From assembly GCF_017498565.1 (NCBI RefSeq), contig NZ_CP071794.1, positions 186,001 to 250,000 on the forward strand: 64,000 bases of DNA, given 5' to 3'. The notes beneath the pieces were generated by a model. It searched no databases, was not told where the DNA came from, and saw only the letters and a list, made by a program, of their open reading frames with translations. Shown in pieces: positions 26,233-35,452 of this stretch. The stretch comes from Parasphingorhabdus cellanae (lineage in GTDB: Bacteria; Pseudomonadota; Alphaproteobacteria; Sphingomonadales; Sphingomonadaceae). The translations under genes were made by a program, and so were the position numbers. The first letter of the stretch is position 1. Every line of letters starts with the position of its first letter.

Positions 26233-28539
26233 TTAGGCCGCTTCAGCTTCTTGGTAATCCGTTCCCCATATCTCTAAAATATCCTTCAACTCGGTTATAG
26301 AAAAAGGTTTGGCGAGATGGGCCTGCATTCCGGCTTCGAAACAATTCTCTACGTCTTGAGCATAAGCGTTTGCGGTCAATGCAATGATTGGCAACTGGGC
26401 TGCAGTGATCCCGTGGCGCCGTATTGCTTTTGTAGCCTTCAATCCATCCATGTTGGGCATCTGAATATCCATTAACACAAGATCAAACGGTCGTTTCTGG
26501 GTTTCTGCGGCTCGTGCTTCTGCCACCGCTTCGGCGCCGTCGCTGGCTAACATGAGATCACAGTCCAGTTTTGCTAGCATTTCCCTAAGCAATAACTGGT
26601 TCACATCGTGGTCCTCCGCTACCAATATGTTCAGTCTTCTCGTCGAGAATTCTTGCCGTCTGGCTCTGCTATCAATAGAATCGTTGGTGTCATTCGACAT
26701 AGGATCTTCATATGTTTTGGCAGGCAATATAACGGTAAACTTAGAACCACCATTTAATTTACTGGTCAGTGATATACGGCCTTGCATCAATTCTACCAAT
26801 TGGCTGCTGATAGTTAGGCCCAGCCCAGTGCCGCCATATTTGCGAGCCGTAGAGTCATCAGCCTGCAAAAAGGGCTCAAAAATTACCTTTTGTCGCTCAG
26901 GATCAATTCCGATCCCGGTATCAGAAACAGTAATTGCCATTTCAGCAGGTTGGTCAAAACCGCCAGCTAAGATTTTTGCCGGATGATATTTGACAGCGAG
27001 CTTTACATGCCCAACCTCGGTAAACTTAACGGCATTAGCCAATAGGTTGAGCACAACCTGCCTCAATCTCAACCCATCCGTTTTAATTGATGACGGAATT
27101 TTGGGATCAACGTCCAGTATAGATTCCAACCCTTTGGTCTCTGCTGTCGGCGAGATTAACTTCATGCAAATTTTCAGAATGTTGGGAACATCAACGGGCT
27201 CTTCATTTATTGCGAGTAAGCCTGCATCCACCTTTGAAATATCCAGAATATCGTTCAAGAGGTTCATCATCGCAGCGCCCGAGTCCAATATCATCTGAAC
27301 ATAGCGTTGCTGTTTTTCGCACAGATTACCATCGTCCAGCAATTGAGTAAATCCGATGACACCGTTCATTGGCGTCCGAATTTCGTGACTCATATTTGCG
27401 AGAAATTTTGATTTTGCTTCGGTTGCACGTTGAGCTTTTGCCAACGCACCGCGAACTTCCTGCTCTTTAGTGACCAAGGCTTCGGTCTTGATTGCCACCT
27501 CATTGCGAACATAGGTTTCCCTCCGAGCGTAAAAAACCATCATGACAACAAACGCAGCAGTTAAAGCGAGGCCACCGATCAATATCAGAATCGGCTCTTG
27601 AGTCCGAACACTAGCCTCAAATTCCGGTGTACTTTTCCAAACGACCGTCCAGTTCTGTTCCATCATCGGAAAAGTGCGACTAATCTGATACTCAGATTTT
27701 CGGTCCGCAATTTTTTGATTTTTATTGCTCGTGAAAATTAAATCGGACTGCAAAGGGGCCGTGCCGTCATAAACCTGAAGCTCAAAACTCTTGCCTTGGC
27801 TAGTAGTAAGATCCTTCATAAAGCGCGCTGCAATGAAGGGTGCATATATCCAACCCTTAAAAGCGGCACGTCTCTGAATAGCGGTCTCGAGAGGTTTCCC
27901 CCCTTCATACATCGGTCGCAATAGCAAAAAGCCAGCACTTTTTGTTTTGTCTTGGACCAGGTCAATGTGTTTTGTGATTGTTGCGCGACCGGTGTTGCGC
28001 GAATAGTTAGCAGCTTCACGGCGATGATCCTCAAAGGCAATGTCTAGTCCGACAGCTTCCTTATTCGGCTCCAACGGCTCAATATAGGTAATGGACATTA
28101 TTTCTAACCGGTCGGTCCGAGGATGAACCTCCAAATTCTTTACACCATTTGCTTTGGCAGATTCCAGATAGGCAGCAATATCCTCTTGCAATACTGGAAC
28201 GATAAAGCCAATCCCATTGATCCCGGGCAGGGTCTCCTCAATATTCAAAACATTTACGAAGGCTTCCCATTTGCTGAGCGGGACTAATTCAGAGGCCGCA
28301 AACAATGCGGCTCCGCTATCAAGGCTTTGCCGATAACTATCTAGCCTGCTACGCATAGCATGACGGTTATCTGCGGTCAGAGCCTCGAAGGTAGCTAGGT
28401 TACGATCATAGCTAGTAACACTAGTGATTTTCCAAGCCCAGATCGTGATGCCGAGCAAAGCCGCCGACCCTATCAGTGTCAAAATTCCGATAACGGCAAT
28501 AGTTTGATTTTGCGTGAAATTCTTCATGAAATTGGTCAT
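26233..28539 (-). CDS. CHASE-domain hybrid sensor histidine kinase
   Basis: About 768 residues. N-terminal membrane segment (about 15-37), a periplasmic CHASE sensor domain of roughly 270 residues, a second membrane segment (about 318-338) and a short coiled linker. HisKA follows with His385 (NMSHEIRTPMNGVIG), an ATPase with NLLANAVKFT, DTGIGI and GTGLGL, and a C-terminal receiver (VLMDIQMPNMDG). CHASE domains bind small extracellular ligands, such as cytokinin in plants; this ligand is unknown. ATG 28539 is preferred over TTG 28551. The gene follows the single-domain receiver gene by 13 nt. Confidence 0.92.
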   Translation of the reverse strand: MTNFMKNFTQNQTIAVIGILTLIGSAALLGITIWAWKITSVTSYDRNLATFEALTADNRHAMRSRLDSYRQSLDSGAALFAASELVPLSKWEAFVNVLNIEETLPGINGIGFIVPVLQEDIAAYLESAKANGVKNLEVHPRTDRLEIMSITYIEPLEPNKEAVGLDIAFEDHRREAANYSRNTGRATITKHIDLVQDKTKSAGFLLLRPMYEGGKPLETAIQRRAAFKGWIYAPFIAARFMKDLTTSQGKSFELQVYDGTAPLQSDLIFTSNKNQKIADRKSEYQISRTFPMMEQNWTVVWKSTPEFEASVRTQEPILILIGGLALTAAFVVMMVFYARRETYVRNEVAIKTEALVTKEQEVRGALAKAQRATEAKSKFLANMSHEIRTPMNGVIGFTQLLDDGNLCEKQQRYVQMILDSGAAMMNLLNDILDISKVDAGLLAINEEPVDVPNILKICMKLISPTAETKGLESILDVDPKIPSSIKTDGLRLRQVVLNLLANAVKFTEVGHVKLAVKYHPAKILAGGFDQPAEMAITVSDTGIGIDPERQKVIFEPFLQADDSTARKYGGTGLGLTISSQLVELMQGRISLTSKLNGGSKFTVILPAKTYEDPMSNDTNDSIDSRARRQEFSTRRLNILVAEDHDVNQLLLREMLAKLDCDLMLASDGAEAVAEARAAETQKRPFDLVLMDIQMPNMDGLKATKAIRRHGITAAQLPIIALTANAYAQDVENCFEAGMQAHLAKPFSITELKDILEIWGTDYQEAEAA

Positions 28540-28552
28540 CAAAGTAACCAAA

Positions 28553-28954
28553 TTACAAAGCGGGCTGTTCTAAGTCAGAATTACCGACTGACGGTCCAAT
28601 TACGCCAGCAACGCGATCAATCAGTTCTTCAGGATCGAACGGTTTCGTCATATAATCGGATGCACCAGCTCGATAGGCTTCAATCATTTGATTCCGGCCT
28701 GTTTGCGCTGTCAACATGATCACTGGAATTGTCGCTGTGAATGCATTTCTTTGCAGTTCGGATAATATTTCGGTGCCGGTCAAGCCGGGCATTAGGTTGT
28801 CTAATATGATGATCTCAGGCTTGGTTTGGAGGGTTTGTTCCACGACGCGCCCACCATCATCGACCACGACGACGTTATGCCCCTTATCTTGTAACCGATG
28901 GAATATAACCTCCCCGATCAGTGCATCATCATCTGCTATTAAAATCTGTGCCAT
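28553..28954 (-). CDS. Single-domain response regulator (CheY-like)
   Basis: A 133-residue receiver without an output domain. It has the acidic pocket ADDD near residue 9, phospho-acceptor Asp52 (IIILDNLMPG), the Thr of IMLTAQ and Lys of MTKPFDPEE. It is paralogous to the receiver at 30145, sharing the ADYxTKPFDPE type ending. It is the first gene of the minus-strand arm and likely takes phosphate from the local relay. Confidence 0.9.
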   Translation of the reverse strand: MAQILIADDDALIGEVIFHRLQDKGHNVVVVDDGGRVVEQTLQTKPEIIILDNLMPGLTGTEILSELQRNAFTATIPVIMLTAQTGRNQMIEAYRAGASDYMTKPFDPEELIDRVAGVIGPSVGNSDLEQPAL

Positions 28955-29341
28955 CCGAAAAATGCCTCTTCGTAACCCCCATAGTCAAAATCACTATTTT
29001 CCGATCAAATCGAGATATTGACTAACCAAGTGGAAATAATAACGGGTCGAACAGAACATTATTAATGTTGGAATCATAGAAAAAATGAAAATGGGGCGAA
29101 GCCGCATAAAATTGGCTGTATATTGCCAAATATAAAGAGTCTGTTGGCGAAATTTCGGATTTTATGATGTTGCGAAATTAACTTTGTACGGATCAACCGT
29201 AATTAGGTTTGACCGCCAAAAAAGGAGAAGCTTTCCTAGATTGCAGAAACAAGAACAAGAGCCCGGGGAATTCGATGTTCTGTGGGTAGGTTCTATTTCA
29301 AAATAGGCAGAACATAACTACAAGCTCAGAGGAATAAAAAC
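28955..29341. other. Divergent intergenic region of the phosphorelay locus, no gene seen
   Basis: A 387-bp AT-rich region between two divergent receiver genes. It must hold both promoters; I could not fix -10/-35 boxes with confidence. A nested inverted repeat occurs at 29276-29314. A 21-codon TTG frame at 29241-29306 is not convincing as a gene. Confidence 0.6.
29276..29314 (+). promoter_or_regulatory. Nested inverted repeat in the leader of the REC-Hpt gene
   Basis: TGTTCTG (29276-29282) pairs with CAGAACA (29308-29314), and inside it CTATTT pairs with AAATAG. The element ends 27 nt before the GTG start and just ahead of its Shine-Dalgarno AGGAAT. It could be an operator or an mRNA hairpin affecting translation. 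Confidence 0.4.
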
Positions 29342-30145
29342 GTGCCAACAGACCAGCGTGAAAATCAATCCATCAATCATTTAAGAGTGTCCAGAGAGGA
29401 AAAATCAAAGGGGCGTTTGCTTCTGGTCGAAGACCATGATGTCAACAGGATATTGATCCAAACGATGACCGAGAGTTTGGGTTATAACACTCAATTAGCT
29501 ATGGATGGCGCAGAAGCCGTAGCTGTTATCGATGATGCATATTCTACAGACAGTCCAATCGATTTGGTCCTTATGGACGTTCAAATGCCTTTTATGGATG
29601 GATATGAAGCTACCCGGATGATCCGAGCTAGTGGAGTATCCGGCGAATCTCTTCCAATCGTGGCGATTACTGCAAATGCTTACAAGGAAGATGTCGATTG
29701 TTGTTTTGCGTCCGGTATGCAGGATCATATTGCAAAACCAGTCATGATACCGGAATTGCAAAAGATGTTGTCTAAATGGATCCCGGATCGGGCAGGGGAG
29801 GTAGCTGATCAAGCCTCGTTGCCTCCTTCATCTCTGGCCGATAACGACAGTTATATGTCGGAAGACCTTGACGTCCGCTATCTTGCTAGGCGGGATCAAG
29901 CCATGTCGAGCCTGGCCAGTCTCGTCAGAATTGGAACCTTCTCAGATCGGGCGCTTAAAGAAACCTGTAATCATTTGCATGATCTTATTGGTACGGCTGC
30001 ACTGTTCGGAGAAGCAGAGCTTGGTGCCAAGGCGCGGCAGCTTGAAAAGGGAATTATCAGCTGGAAACTGGCTGACCGACCGAAAAAAATCAGAAAAGCT
30101 GTGGCCGACATGATGGTCACCGCGCAACATGGAAGGCCCGCGTAA
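29342..30145 (+). CDS. Receiver-Hpt fusion protein (phosphorelay intermediate)
   Basis: A 267-residue protein with a receiver at about 24-148 (Asp79 in VLMDVQMPFMDG, AKPV Lys) and an Hpt-like helical domain at about 185-265. The Hpt motif HLHDLIGTAALFG places the likely phospho-histidine at His213; the usual lysine of HxLKG is Ile. Its receiver resembles that of the hybrid kinase at 26233, suggesting origin by duplication. Start GTG 29342 has AGGAAT about 7 nt upstream. The stop overlaps the next ATG (TAATG). Confidence 0.85.
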   Translation: MPTDQRENQSINHLRVSREEKSKGRLLLVEDHDVNRILIQTMTESLGYNTQLAMDGAEAVAVIDDAYSTDSPIDLVLMDVQMPFMDGYEATRMIRASGVSGESLPIVAITANAYKEDVDCCFASGMQDHIAKPVMIPELQKMLSKWIPDRAGEVADQASLPPSSLADNDSYMSEDLDVRYLARRDQAMSSLASLVRIGTFSDRALKETCNHLHDLIGTAALFGEAELGAKARQLEKGIISWKLADRPKKIRKAVADMMVTAQHGRPA

Positions 30146-30537
30146 TGGCCCGGATTATATATGCAGAAGACGACAACATTATGAGTGAAATCGTCCGGGA
30201 TACTTTAGCTACAGCAGGGCATGTTGTCGGTGTGGTCGAGGACGGGAAATCAGCGCTGCAAGCTATCAGCATTAAACAGCCGGAACTTATCATCCTTGAT
30301 TGTTCCATTCCCGAAATGTCAGGTATGGAAGTGTTGCGCGCCATCAGACTACATCGAGACTTCTGTCATACACCAGTGCTTATGTTGACTGCTCGACATA
30401 GCCAAAAAGATATGCAACTTGCGGCGTTTGCTGGCGCTGACGCTTATATTAAAAAGCCTTTCGATCCCGAATATTTGATATTTTTAGCGGATTCATTGCT
30501 GCAACAGGGACGTTCCGGCGGAAACATGGCGCATTAA
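30145..30537 (+). CDS. Single-domain response regulator, second copy
   Basis: A 130-residue receiver with Asp52 (LIILDCSIPEMSG), LMLTARH and YIKKPFDPEY. No DNA-binding or enzymatic output is attached. It is coupled to the REC-Hpt gene by a TAATG overlap. It is a close relative of the receiver at 28553, so the locus has two candidate end receivers that might compete for phosphate or signal to different targets. Confidence 0.9.
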   Translation: MARIIYAEDDNIMSEIVRDTLATAGHVVGVVEDGKSALQAISIKQPELIILDCSIPEMSGMEVLRAIRLHRDFCHTPVLMLTARHSQKDMQLAAFAGADAYIKKPFDPEYLIFLADSLLQQGRSGGNMAH

Positions 30538-30611
30538 ATCCTTTATGTACGGCTGACTTCCATCAGGTCGTCAACTCAATATAATTAGTTGATAATATAT
30601 ATTATGTTAAA

Positions 30612-31232
30612 TCATTGACGACGAGCACGCTCGGGCGGCTCTAGGATCATTTCCCTGCCTTCGACACGCCAACTCTTCATTTCAGACAGAAAATTCATTC
30701 CGAGCACGTTGGAATCGCCAAATGCTTCTGCAACCACCACTGGCAATTCTAGTGCTGTCATTGGGCCGACGCGCAACGACTGGATGGTTCCACGCTGTGC
30801 CTCTACAGTTCCGTTAGCTGTATTCAAATATGTAGGAAAACCACCTTCGTTGATATCGATACTGGCAGCACGGGCCGTTTTCAATGTCATCGCGGTTGTC
30901 GTAGCACCGCTATCAATCAAAAACCTTACTGGCATGCCGTTTACTTCTGCATTTGCCCAATAGTGACCATCAGGTGATTGACGTATCTTAAGCGTGTCAC
31001 CGACAACTTGCTGTTCATTTGTGCCGGTCAATTCTCCGGTGACTTTGTGCCAAATCCCAACGATTTCGTGTTGATAAGAAAATGCGACTATAAAGATCGC
31101 AAATATGGCGACCCAGCTCAAAACGGACCGGACAATTTCGCCCAAGCCAATGCGCCTGGAAAATAGTGCACTCGCAACGAGAACCAGCGCACCGATGGCA
31201 AATACAAGATTGATGTTCTGATCTTCGGTCAA
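30612..31232 (-). CDS. Membrane-anchored retropepsin-like aspartic protease (TIGR02281 type)
   Basis: About 206 residues, with two N-terminal hydrophobic segments (about 8-25 and 35-53) then a single-domain clan AA protease. The catalytic motif is FLIDSGATTTAM (Asp107-Ser-Gly), followed by the LGMNFLS flap/hydrophobic-Gly motif near the C-terminus. Such proteins dimerise like retroviral proteases. Frames upstream of 31232 overlap the MBL gene, so the TTG at 31232, just after the MBL stop at 31235, is the likely start. It is the last gene of the long wall/replication operon. Its substrate is unknown. Confidence 0.78.
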   Translation of the reverse strand: MTEDQNINLVFAIGALVLVASALFSRRIGLGEIVRSVLSWVAIFAIFIVAFSYQHEIVGIWHKVTGELTGTNEQQVVGDTLKIRQSPDGHYWANAEVNGMPVRFLIDSGATTTAMTLKTARAASIDINEGGFPTYLNTANGTVEAQRGTIQSLRVGPMTALELPVVVAEAFGDSNVLGMNFLSEMKSWRVEGREMILEPPERARRQ

Positions 31233-31234
31233 TT

Positions 31235-32005
31235 CTATATCTCTATCACGAGTCCATCGTAGGCTGGTTGAATATCTTTCGGTAATATAGCGCAAAGCCG
31301 GTTATAATCCATCGACTTGTCCATATGCGTAAGTAGGCTTAATCTTGGCTTTACAGAGTCTATAAAATCGCGTGTCATGTTTAAATGGGCATGGGTTGGA
31401 TGCGGCTTTTCACGTAACGCATCGACTACAAATATATCACTGCCTCTGAACATTTTTCGCATGTCTTCAGTCACTTCTCCGAAGTCAGTCGCGTAGGAAA
31501 TAGATTTTTCATTATGCTCGAAACGCAATCCTGCAGAGGTAATGCCGCCATGAGGTTGATCAACGGTTTTAACAACGATATCACCAATTTCTGTCTTGGT
31601 TTCGAGCAAGCGGCCGTCGCATATAGAGGGATAATATTTATGACCTTCAAAAGCATAGGCAAAGCGCTGTTTAAGACTTTCTAGGGCAAATGAGCGAGCA
31701 TAGGCCGGGATAGGCTCTCGTTTCTGCTGAAACACTTGCCGTAAGTCATCGATACCGTGACAATGATCGGCATGATCATGTGTCCAGATAACATGATCTA
31801 TAGCATCAATATCACAAGCTAGAAATTGGGCGCGTAAGTCCGGCGATGTGTCAACCAAGATACGAGTGGTAGGACTTTCCACGATAATGGATACTCTGGT
31901 CCGCCGGTTTTTCGGTTCATTTGGATCACAATCACCCCAATCATTGCCGATCCGCGGGACGCCTGAAGATGTTCCACAACCCAGAATGATGAGTTTCAAT
32001 GACAA
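31235..32005 (-). CDS. MBL-fold metal-dependent hydrolase (PhnP-like)
   Basis: About 256 residues of the metallo-beta-lactamase superfamily. It opens with LIILGCGTSSGVP and has the metal motif WTHDHADHCHG (HxHxDH), a TDFGE metal ligand further on and a late LLTHMDKSMDY. The PhnP-like group includes cyclic phosphodiesterases, but the substrate is not known. Start codons are TTG only: 32005 or 31999, right after the tatD stop. In many alphaproteobacteria this gene follows tatD in the tmk-holB-metG-tatD cluster, as here. Confidence 0.85.
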   Translation of the reverse strand: MSLKLIILGCGTSSGVPRIGNDWGDCDPNEPKNRRTRVSIIVESPTTRILVDTSPDLRAQFLACDIDAIDHVIWTHDHADHCHGIDDLRQVFQQKREPIPAYARSFALESLKQRFAYAFEGHKYYPSICDGRLLETKTEIGDIVVKTVDQPHGGITSAGLRFEHNEKSISYATDFGEVTEDMRKMFRGSDIFVVDALREKPHPTHAHLNMTRDFIDSVKPRLSLLTHMDKSMDYNRLCAILPKDIQPAYDGLVIEI

Positions 32006-32007
32006 TG

Positions 32008-32784
32008 TTAAGGATGTGCTTTGTTGAACAACCGATAGAAGTTCTGTGCGGTTGTCTCGCAAAGTTCCGAATAATTTTCGCCACGTAGTTCGGCGAGATA
32101 CTTTGCCGTGTCGGCCACATAAGCAGGTTCACCGGTTTTACCGCGATGAGGTACTGGGGCGAGAAACGGTGCATCTGTTTCTACCAACAGGCGATCTATT
32201 GGCAGTTTCGTAGCGGTAGCTTGAAGATCCTTAGCATTTTTAAAAGTTACGATACCAGATATCGAAATATAAAGACCTAGATTCAATGCTTTATGGGCAA
32301 AATCTTCACTGGCAGTAAAGCAGTGAATGACGCCGGTATAAGCACCCTGCTCCATTTCTTCTGTCATGATCGCCGCTGTATCATCCTCCGCATCCCGGGT
32401 ATGTACGATGATTGGTAAGCCGGTTTCTCGTGCAGCATGGATATGCGTTCGAAAGCTCTGTCTTTGACGGTCGCGGTCGCTATGGTCATAATAGTAATCG
32501 AGGCCAGTTTCCCCAATAGCAACAACGCGTTGGTGCTGCGCTTCTTTGACAAGCTTCGCTAAATCAATATCGGGATGAGCATCCGCTTCATGAGGATGGA
32601 TACCAATGCTTGACCAGACATCGCTCTCGCGTTCTGCAGTCGCAACAATGTCACGCCACTCACTTTCACGGGTTGAAATGTTGAGCATGGCCGTTACACC
32701 GCTCTCACGCGCACGATCGAGCACGGCACCCTGCTCTTCTATCAGACCTTTATAATTTAGGTGACAGTGGCTATCGACGAGCAT
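32008..32784 (-). CDS. tatD: TatD-family metal-dependent DNase
   Basis: A 258-residue TIM-barrel hydrolase. It has the first metal site DSHCHLN (His6, His8), IGETGLDYYYDHSDR, PIIVHTRDAEDD, GVIHCFTAS and LVETDAPFLAP, which together make the complete TatD ligand set. Family members are 3'-5' DNases or D-aminoacyl-tRNA-type hydrolases. It lies 6 nt after metG, in an operon. Confidence 0.94.
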   Translation of the reverse strand: MLVDSHCHLNYKGLIEEQGAVLDRARESGVTAMLNISTRESEWRDIVATAERESDVWSSIGIHPHEADAHPDIDLAKLVKEAQHQRVVAIGETGLDYYYDHSDRDRQRQSFRTHIHAARETGLPIIVHTRDAEDDTAAIMTEEMEQGAYTGVIHCFTASEDFAHKALNLGLYISISGIVTFKNAKDLQATATKLPIDRLLVETDAPFLAPVPHRGKTGEPAYVADTAKYLAELRGENYSELCETTAQNFYRLFNKAHP

Positions 32785-32790
32785 CCGTGA

Positions 32791-34365
32791 CTATCCCTTC
32801 CCTTCCGAAGCTGGCATTTCCAGACGCGGAAACACTCCGCTCGGAACCGGAAGTGTCAATCCCGGTTCGATCACATTGTCCATGTGGGCAAAAGACCTCT
32901 TGTCAGTATCTTGCGCTAGCAAGTCTAGCATTTTGTCGCAGCTTTGAGGAATAACCCATCGTAACATAATAGCAAGTTGGCGAATGGATTCAGCGGTATA
33001 GTAAAGCACGGTGTCAGCACGTGCTGGATCAGTTTTGCGCAAAGCCCAAGGAGCCTGGTCGGCAAAATATTGGTTGGTCGCGCTGAGCCTTTCTCGGAGA
33101 AGGTCTATTGCTGAGTGGATTGGGTAGTCGCCATTTTCCATCAACGCTTTCATATTTGTGAAACAGGATCCTAAGTCTCTGATAAGCTGCTCTTCTGCCG
33201 CCGTCTCTGGCCCAGCTGAAGGAATTTTTTCTTCACAATTTTTGGCGATCATTGATAAGCTGCGCTGCGCTAGATTCCCAAAATTATTGGCAAGATCGGC
33301 ATTGGTCTTTGTGACGATCATCTCGGCAGAATAGCTGCCGTCTTTTCCGAATATAACCTCGGATAAAAGGAAATAACGCAACTGGTCGACGCCAAAAGTA
33401 TCAGCAAGCGCGACAGGATCGACCACGTTGCCAACCGATTTAGACATTTTCTCGCCCCGATTGAGCACAAAGCCATGCCCAAATACCTGTTTAGGCAAAG
33501 GTAAATCTGCGCTCATCAAAAAAGCCGGCCAATAGACTGTATGGAACCGCACAATATCCTTCCCGATGATATGGGTAACATCGCTGCCTTCAGACCAGAA
33601 TTTGGGATAAAGACCCGTTTCCTGAGGATAACCCAGCCCTGTAAGATAGTTGGTCAGTGCGTCAATCCAGACATACATGACATGATTTTCACTGCCGGGT
33701 ACTTTTACACCCCAATCGAAGCTAGTACGAGAAATTGATAGGTCTTTAAGGCCGCCCTCGACAAATTTGATCATCTCATTCCGGCGGCTATCCGGTTTTA
33801 GAAATTCTGGATTATCGTTGAAAAGTTTGAGCAAAGGTTTCTGATATTTGGACAGTCTGAAAAACCAGCTTTCCTCTACTGTCCATTCCACAGGTGTACC
33901 TTGAGGAGACAGCTTTTCTTGCGATCCCCCCTCGCCTTCAGCCTCAATTAGTTCGCTTTCGTCATAATAGGCTTCGTCGCGAACAGAGTACCAGCCTTCA
34001 TATTTGTCGAGATAGAGGTCACCTTTGTCGGCCATAGCCTGCCAAATAGACTGGCTTGCTTTGTGATGATCGATTTCTGTCGTGCGAATAAACCTGTCAT
34101 ATGAAATATTAAGTTTATTGCACATCACAATGAATTGATTGGCCATTTCATCCGCCAACTCCTGCGGTGCGATTTGCTTAGCAGCGGCTGCCTGCGCCAT
34201 TTTCAAGCCATGTTCATCAGTGCCCGTCTGGAATCGCACATCGCGGCCCGAAAGACGCTGAAATCGGGCAATCGCATCTGTAGCAATGGCCTCATAAGCA
34301 TGTCCGATATGCGGTGGGCCATTGGGATAGCTGATGGCGGTAGTGATATAAAAAGGCTTGGACAT
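32791..34365 (-). CDS. metG: Methionyl-tRNA synthetase
   Basis: A 524-residue class I synthetase. HIGH is at 19-22 (PPHIGHAYEA) and KMSKS in GEKMSKSVGNV; the anticodon-binding helical domain follows. The chain ends shortly after this domain, so the C-terminal tRNA-binding (Trbp111-like) extension of the E. coli enzyme is absent, as in the shorter alphaproteobacterial form. It lies between holB and tatD in the usual order. Confidence 0.96.
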   Translation of the reverse strand: MSKPFYITTAISYPNGPPHIGHAYEAIATDAIARFQRLSGRDVRFQTGTDEHGLKMAQAAAAKQIAPQELADEMANQFIVMCNKLNISYDRFIRTTEIDHHKASQSIWQAMADKGDLYLDKYEGWYSVRDEAYYDESELIEAEGEGGSQEKLSPQGTPVEWTVEESWFFRLSKYQKPLLKLFNDNPEFLKPDSRRNEMIKFVEGGLKDLSISRTSFDWGVKVPGSENHVMYVWIDALTNYLTGLGYPQETGLYPKFWSEGSDVTHIIGKDIVRFHTVYWPAFLMSADLPLPKQVFGHGFVLNRGEKMSKSVGNVVDPVALADTFGVDQLRYFLLSEVIFGKDGSYSAEMIVTKTNADLANNFGNLAQRSLSMIAKNCEEKIPSAGPETAAEEQLIRDLGSCFTNMKALMENGDYPIHSAIDLLRERLSATNQYFADQAPWALRKTDPARADTVLYYTAESIRQLAIMLRWVIPQSCDKMLDLLAQDTDKRSFAHMDNVIEPGLTLPVPSGVFPRLEMPASEGKG

Positions 34366-34413
34366 GAATTGCTTTCTCGAATCCCGGCAAAAACGGCCGC
34401 ATATCGCTCCTCT

Positions 34414-35448
34414 TTATGCGCGCATGTCGGGTTCGGCAAGCGCTCCCATCAAGCTACCCAGACGAAATATAACGGCCTGATTATCAAGTGCTTTTGGTAT
34501 AGCCATTGCGGCCAAGTTGCTCGCCTCGCGCCAGGTGTCTATGGCTTTGCCGGAAAGCGTATCAGAGGAATTGATCCCTTCGGCCTTGATATGTTGCGCT
34601 ATCAAACTGGGAGCGCGGGATAGAAACGCATGATATCGTGGGGTTGCAGCTTTCAGCGATAATTTGCGCGCTAAGTCGTTCTTAATTTGATTATCCTTGT
34701 CTCCCGTTCGCATGATATCACGAGCAAAGCTTTCCAGCTCAGCTAGACCAGCATCGATATATTGAAGAGACTTTCCAGGAGCGCCCTCGCCAGCTGCGAT
34801 CAAGGCATTAAGTTCTGGTTGGTCCAATTTCGGAGCCAAGGCCGATAGAGCTTGTCGCATTTGGTCATCGTCGAGCGGATCGAACCGTAATATCTGACAA
34901 CGTGACCTGATCGTTGGAAGCAAGCGCTCAGGTGTATGGCTAACCAACAGAAATACAGTATCTTTCGGTGGTTCTTCAAGATTTTTGAGCAATGCATTAG
35001 CGCCGCCACGTTCAAGATCATCTATCGCGTCGATGATGACTACACGGTAGCGCGAAATCGAGGCTTGAGTAGCAAAAAGCGATTGTAGGTTTCGAATCTG
35101 AGCAATCGAGATGTTACGCTTCAGTTCATGTTCTTCGAGCGATTCTAATCCCTCTTCGCGTGCTTTCTTCTCTTCCTTATCTGTTTTACCGCCGCGTTGA
35201 ACGAGCCTAAAATCCGGATGAGAACCAGCAGCTAACAGTTGGGCGCTTTGACTCATATTATCAAGATTGAAGTCTTTGCCGTTAGCTGTGGAATCTGAGT
35301 CCAATAAGAACTGAGCGGCTTGTTTGGCAAAACCCGCTTTTCCAATCCCTTTTGATCCCGCCAAGATCCAGGCGTGATGTAGTGTTCCTTTGTCAAAAGA
35401 CTGGCGGAATATGCGCAGTGCTTTGTCATGGCCTAAAAATGACGTCAT
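34414..35448 (-). CDS. holB: DNA polymerase III delta' subunit
   Basis: A 344-residue clamp-loader subunit of the AAA+ type. A P-loop-like GSKGIGKAGFA lies near residue 32, RVVIIDAIDDL is the Walker B region and LEEPPKDTVFLLVSH is the sensor segment. The SRC motif (RSRCQILRF) that marks clamp-loader subunits is present. It is 4 nt downstream of tmk, the standard arrangement in alphaproteobacteria. Confidence 0.93.
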   Translation of the reverse strand: MTSFLGHDKALRIFRQSFDKGTLHHAWILAGSKGIGKAGFAKQAAQFLLDSDSTANGKDFNLDNMSQSAQLLAAGSHPDFRLVQRGGKTDKEEKKAREEGLESLEEHELKRNISIAQIRNLQSLFATQASISRYRVVIIDAIDDLERGGANALLKNLEEPPKDTVFLLVSHTPERLLPTIRSRCQILRFDPLDDDQMRQALSALAPKLDQPELNALIAAGEGAPGKSLQYIDAGLAELESFARDIMRTGDKDNQIKNDLARKLSLKAATPRYHAFLSRAPSLIAQHIKAEGINSSDTLSGKAIDTWREASNLAAMAIPKALDNQAVIFRLGSLMGALAEPDMRA

Positions 35449-35452
35449 GCCG

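Noticed and set aside
29241..29306. A 21-codon TTG frame with AGGAGAAG upstream as a leader peptide
   Set aside because: Spacing to the purine-rich stretch is too long, there is no attenuator-like codon pattern, and the start codon is rare.
30570..30605. AT-rich inverted repeats between the convergent receiver and retropepsin genes as a terminator
   Set aside because: The stem is short (6 bp) with a 10-nt loop and no GC-rich core; the following ATAATATATATTAT palindrome is expected by chance in such AT-rich sequence.
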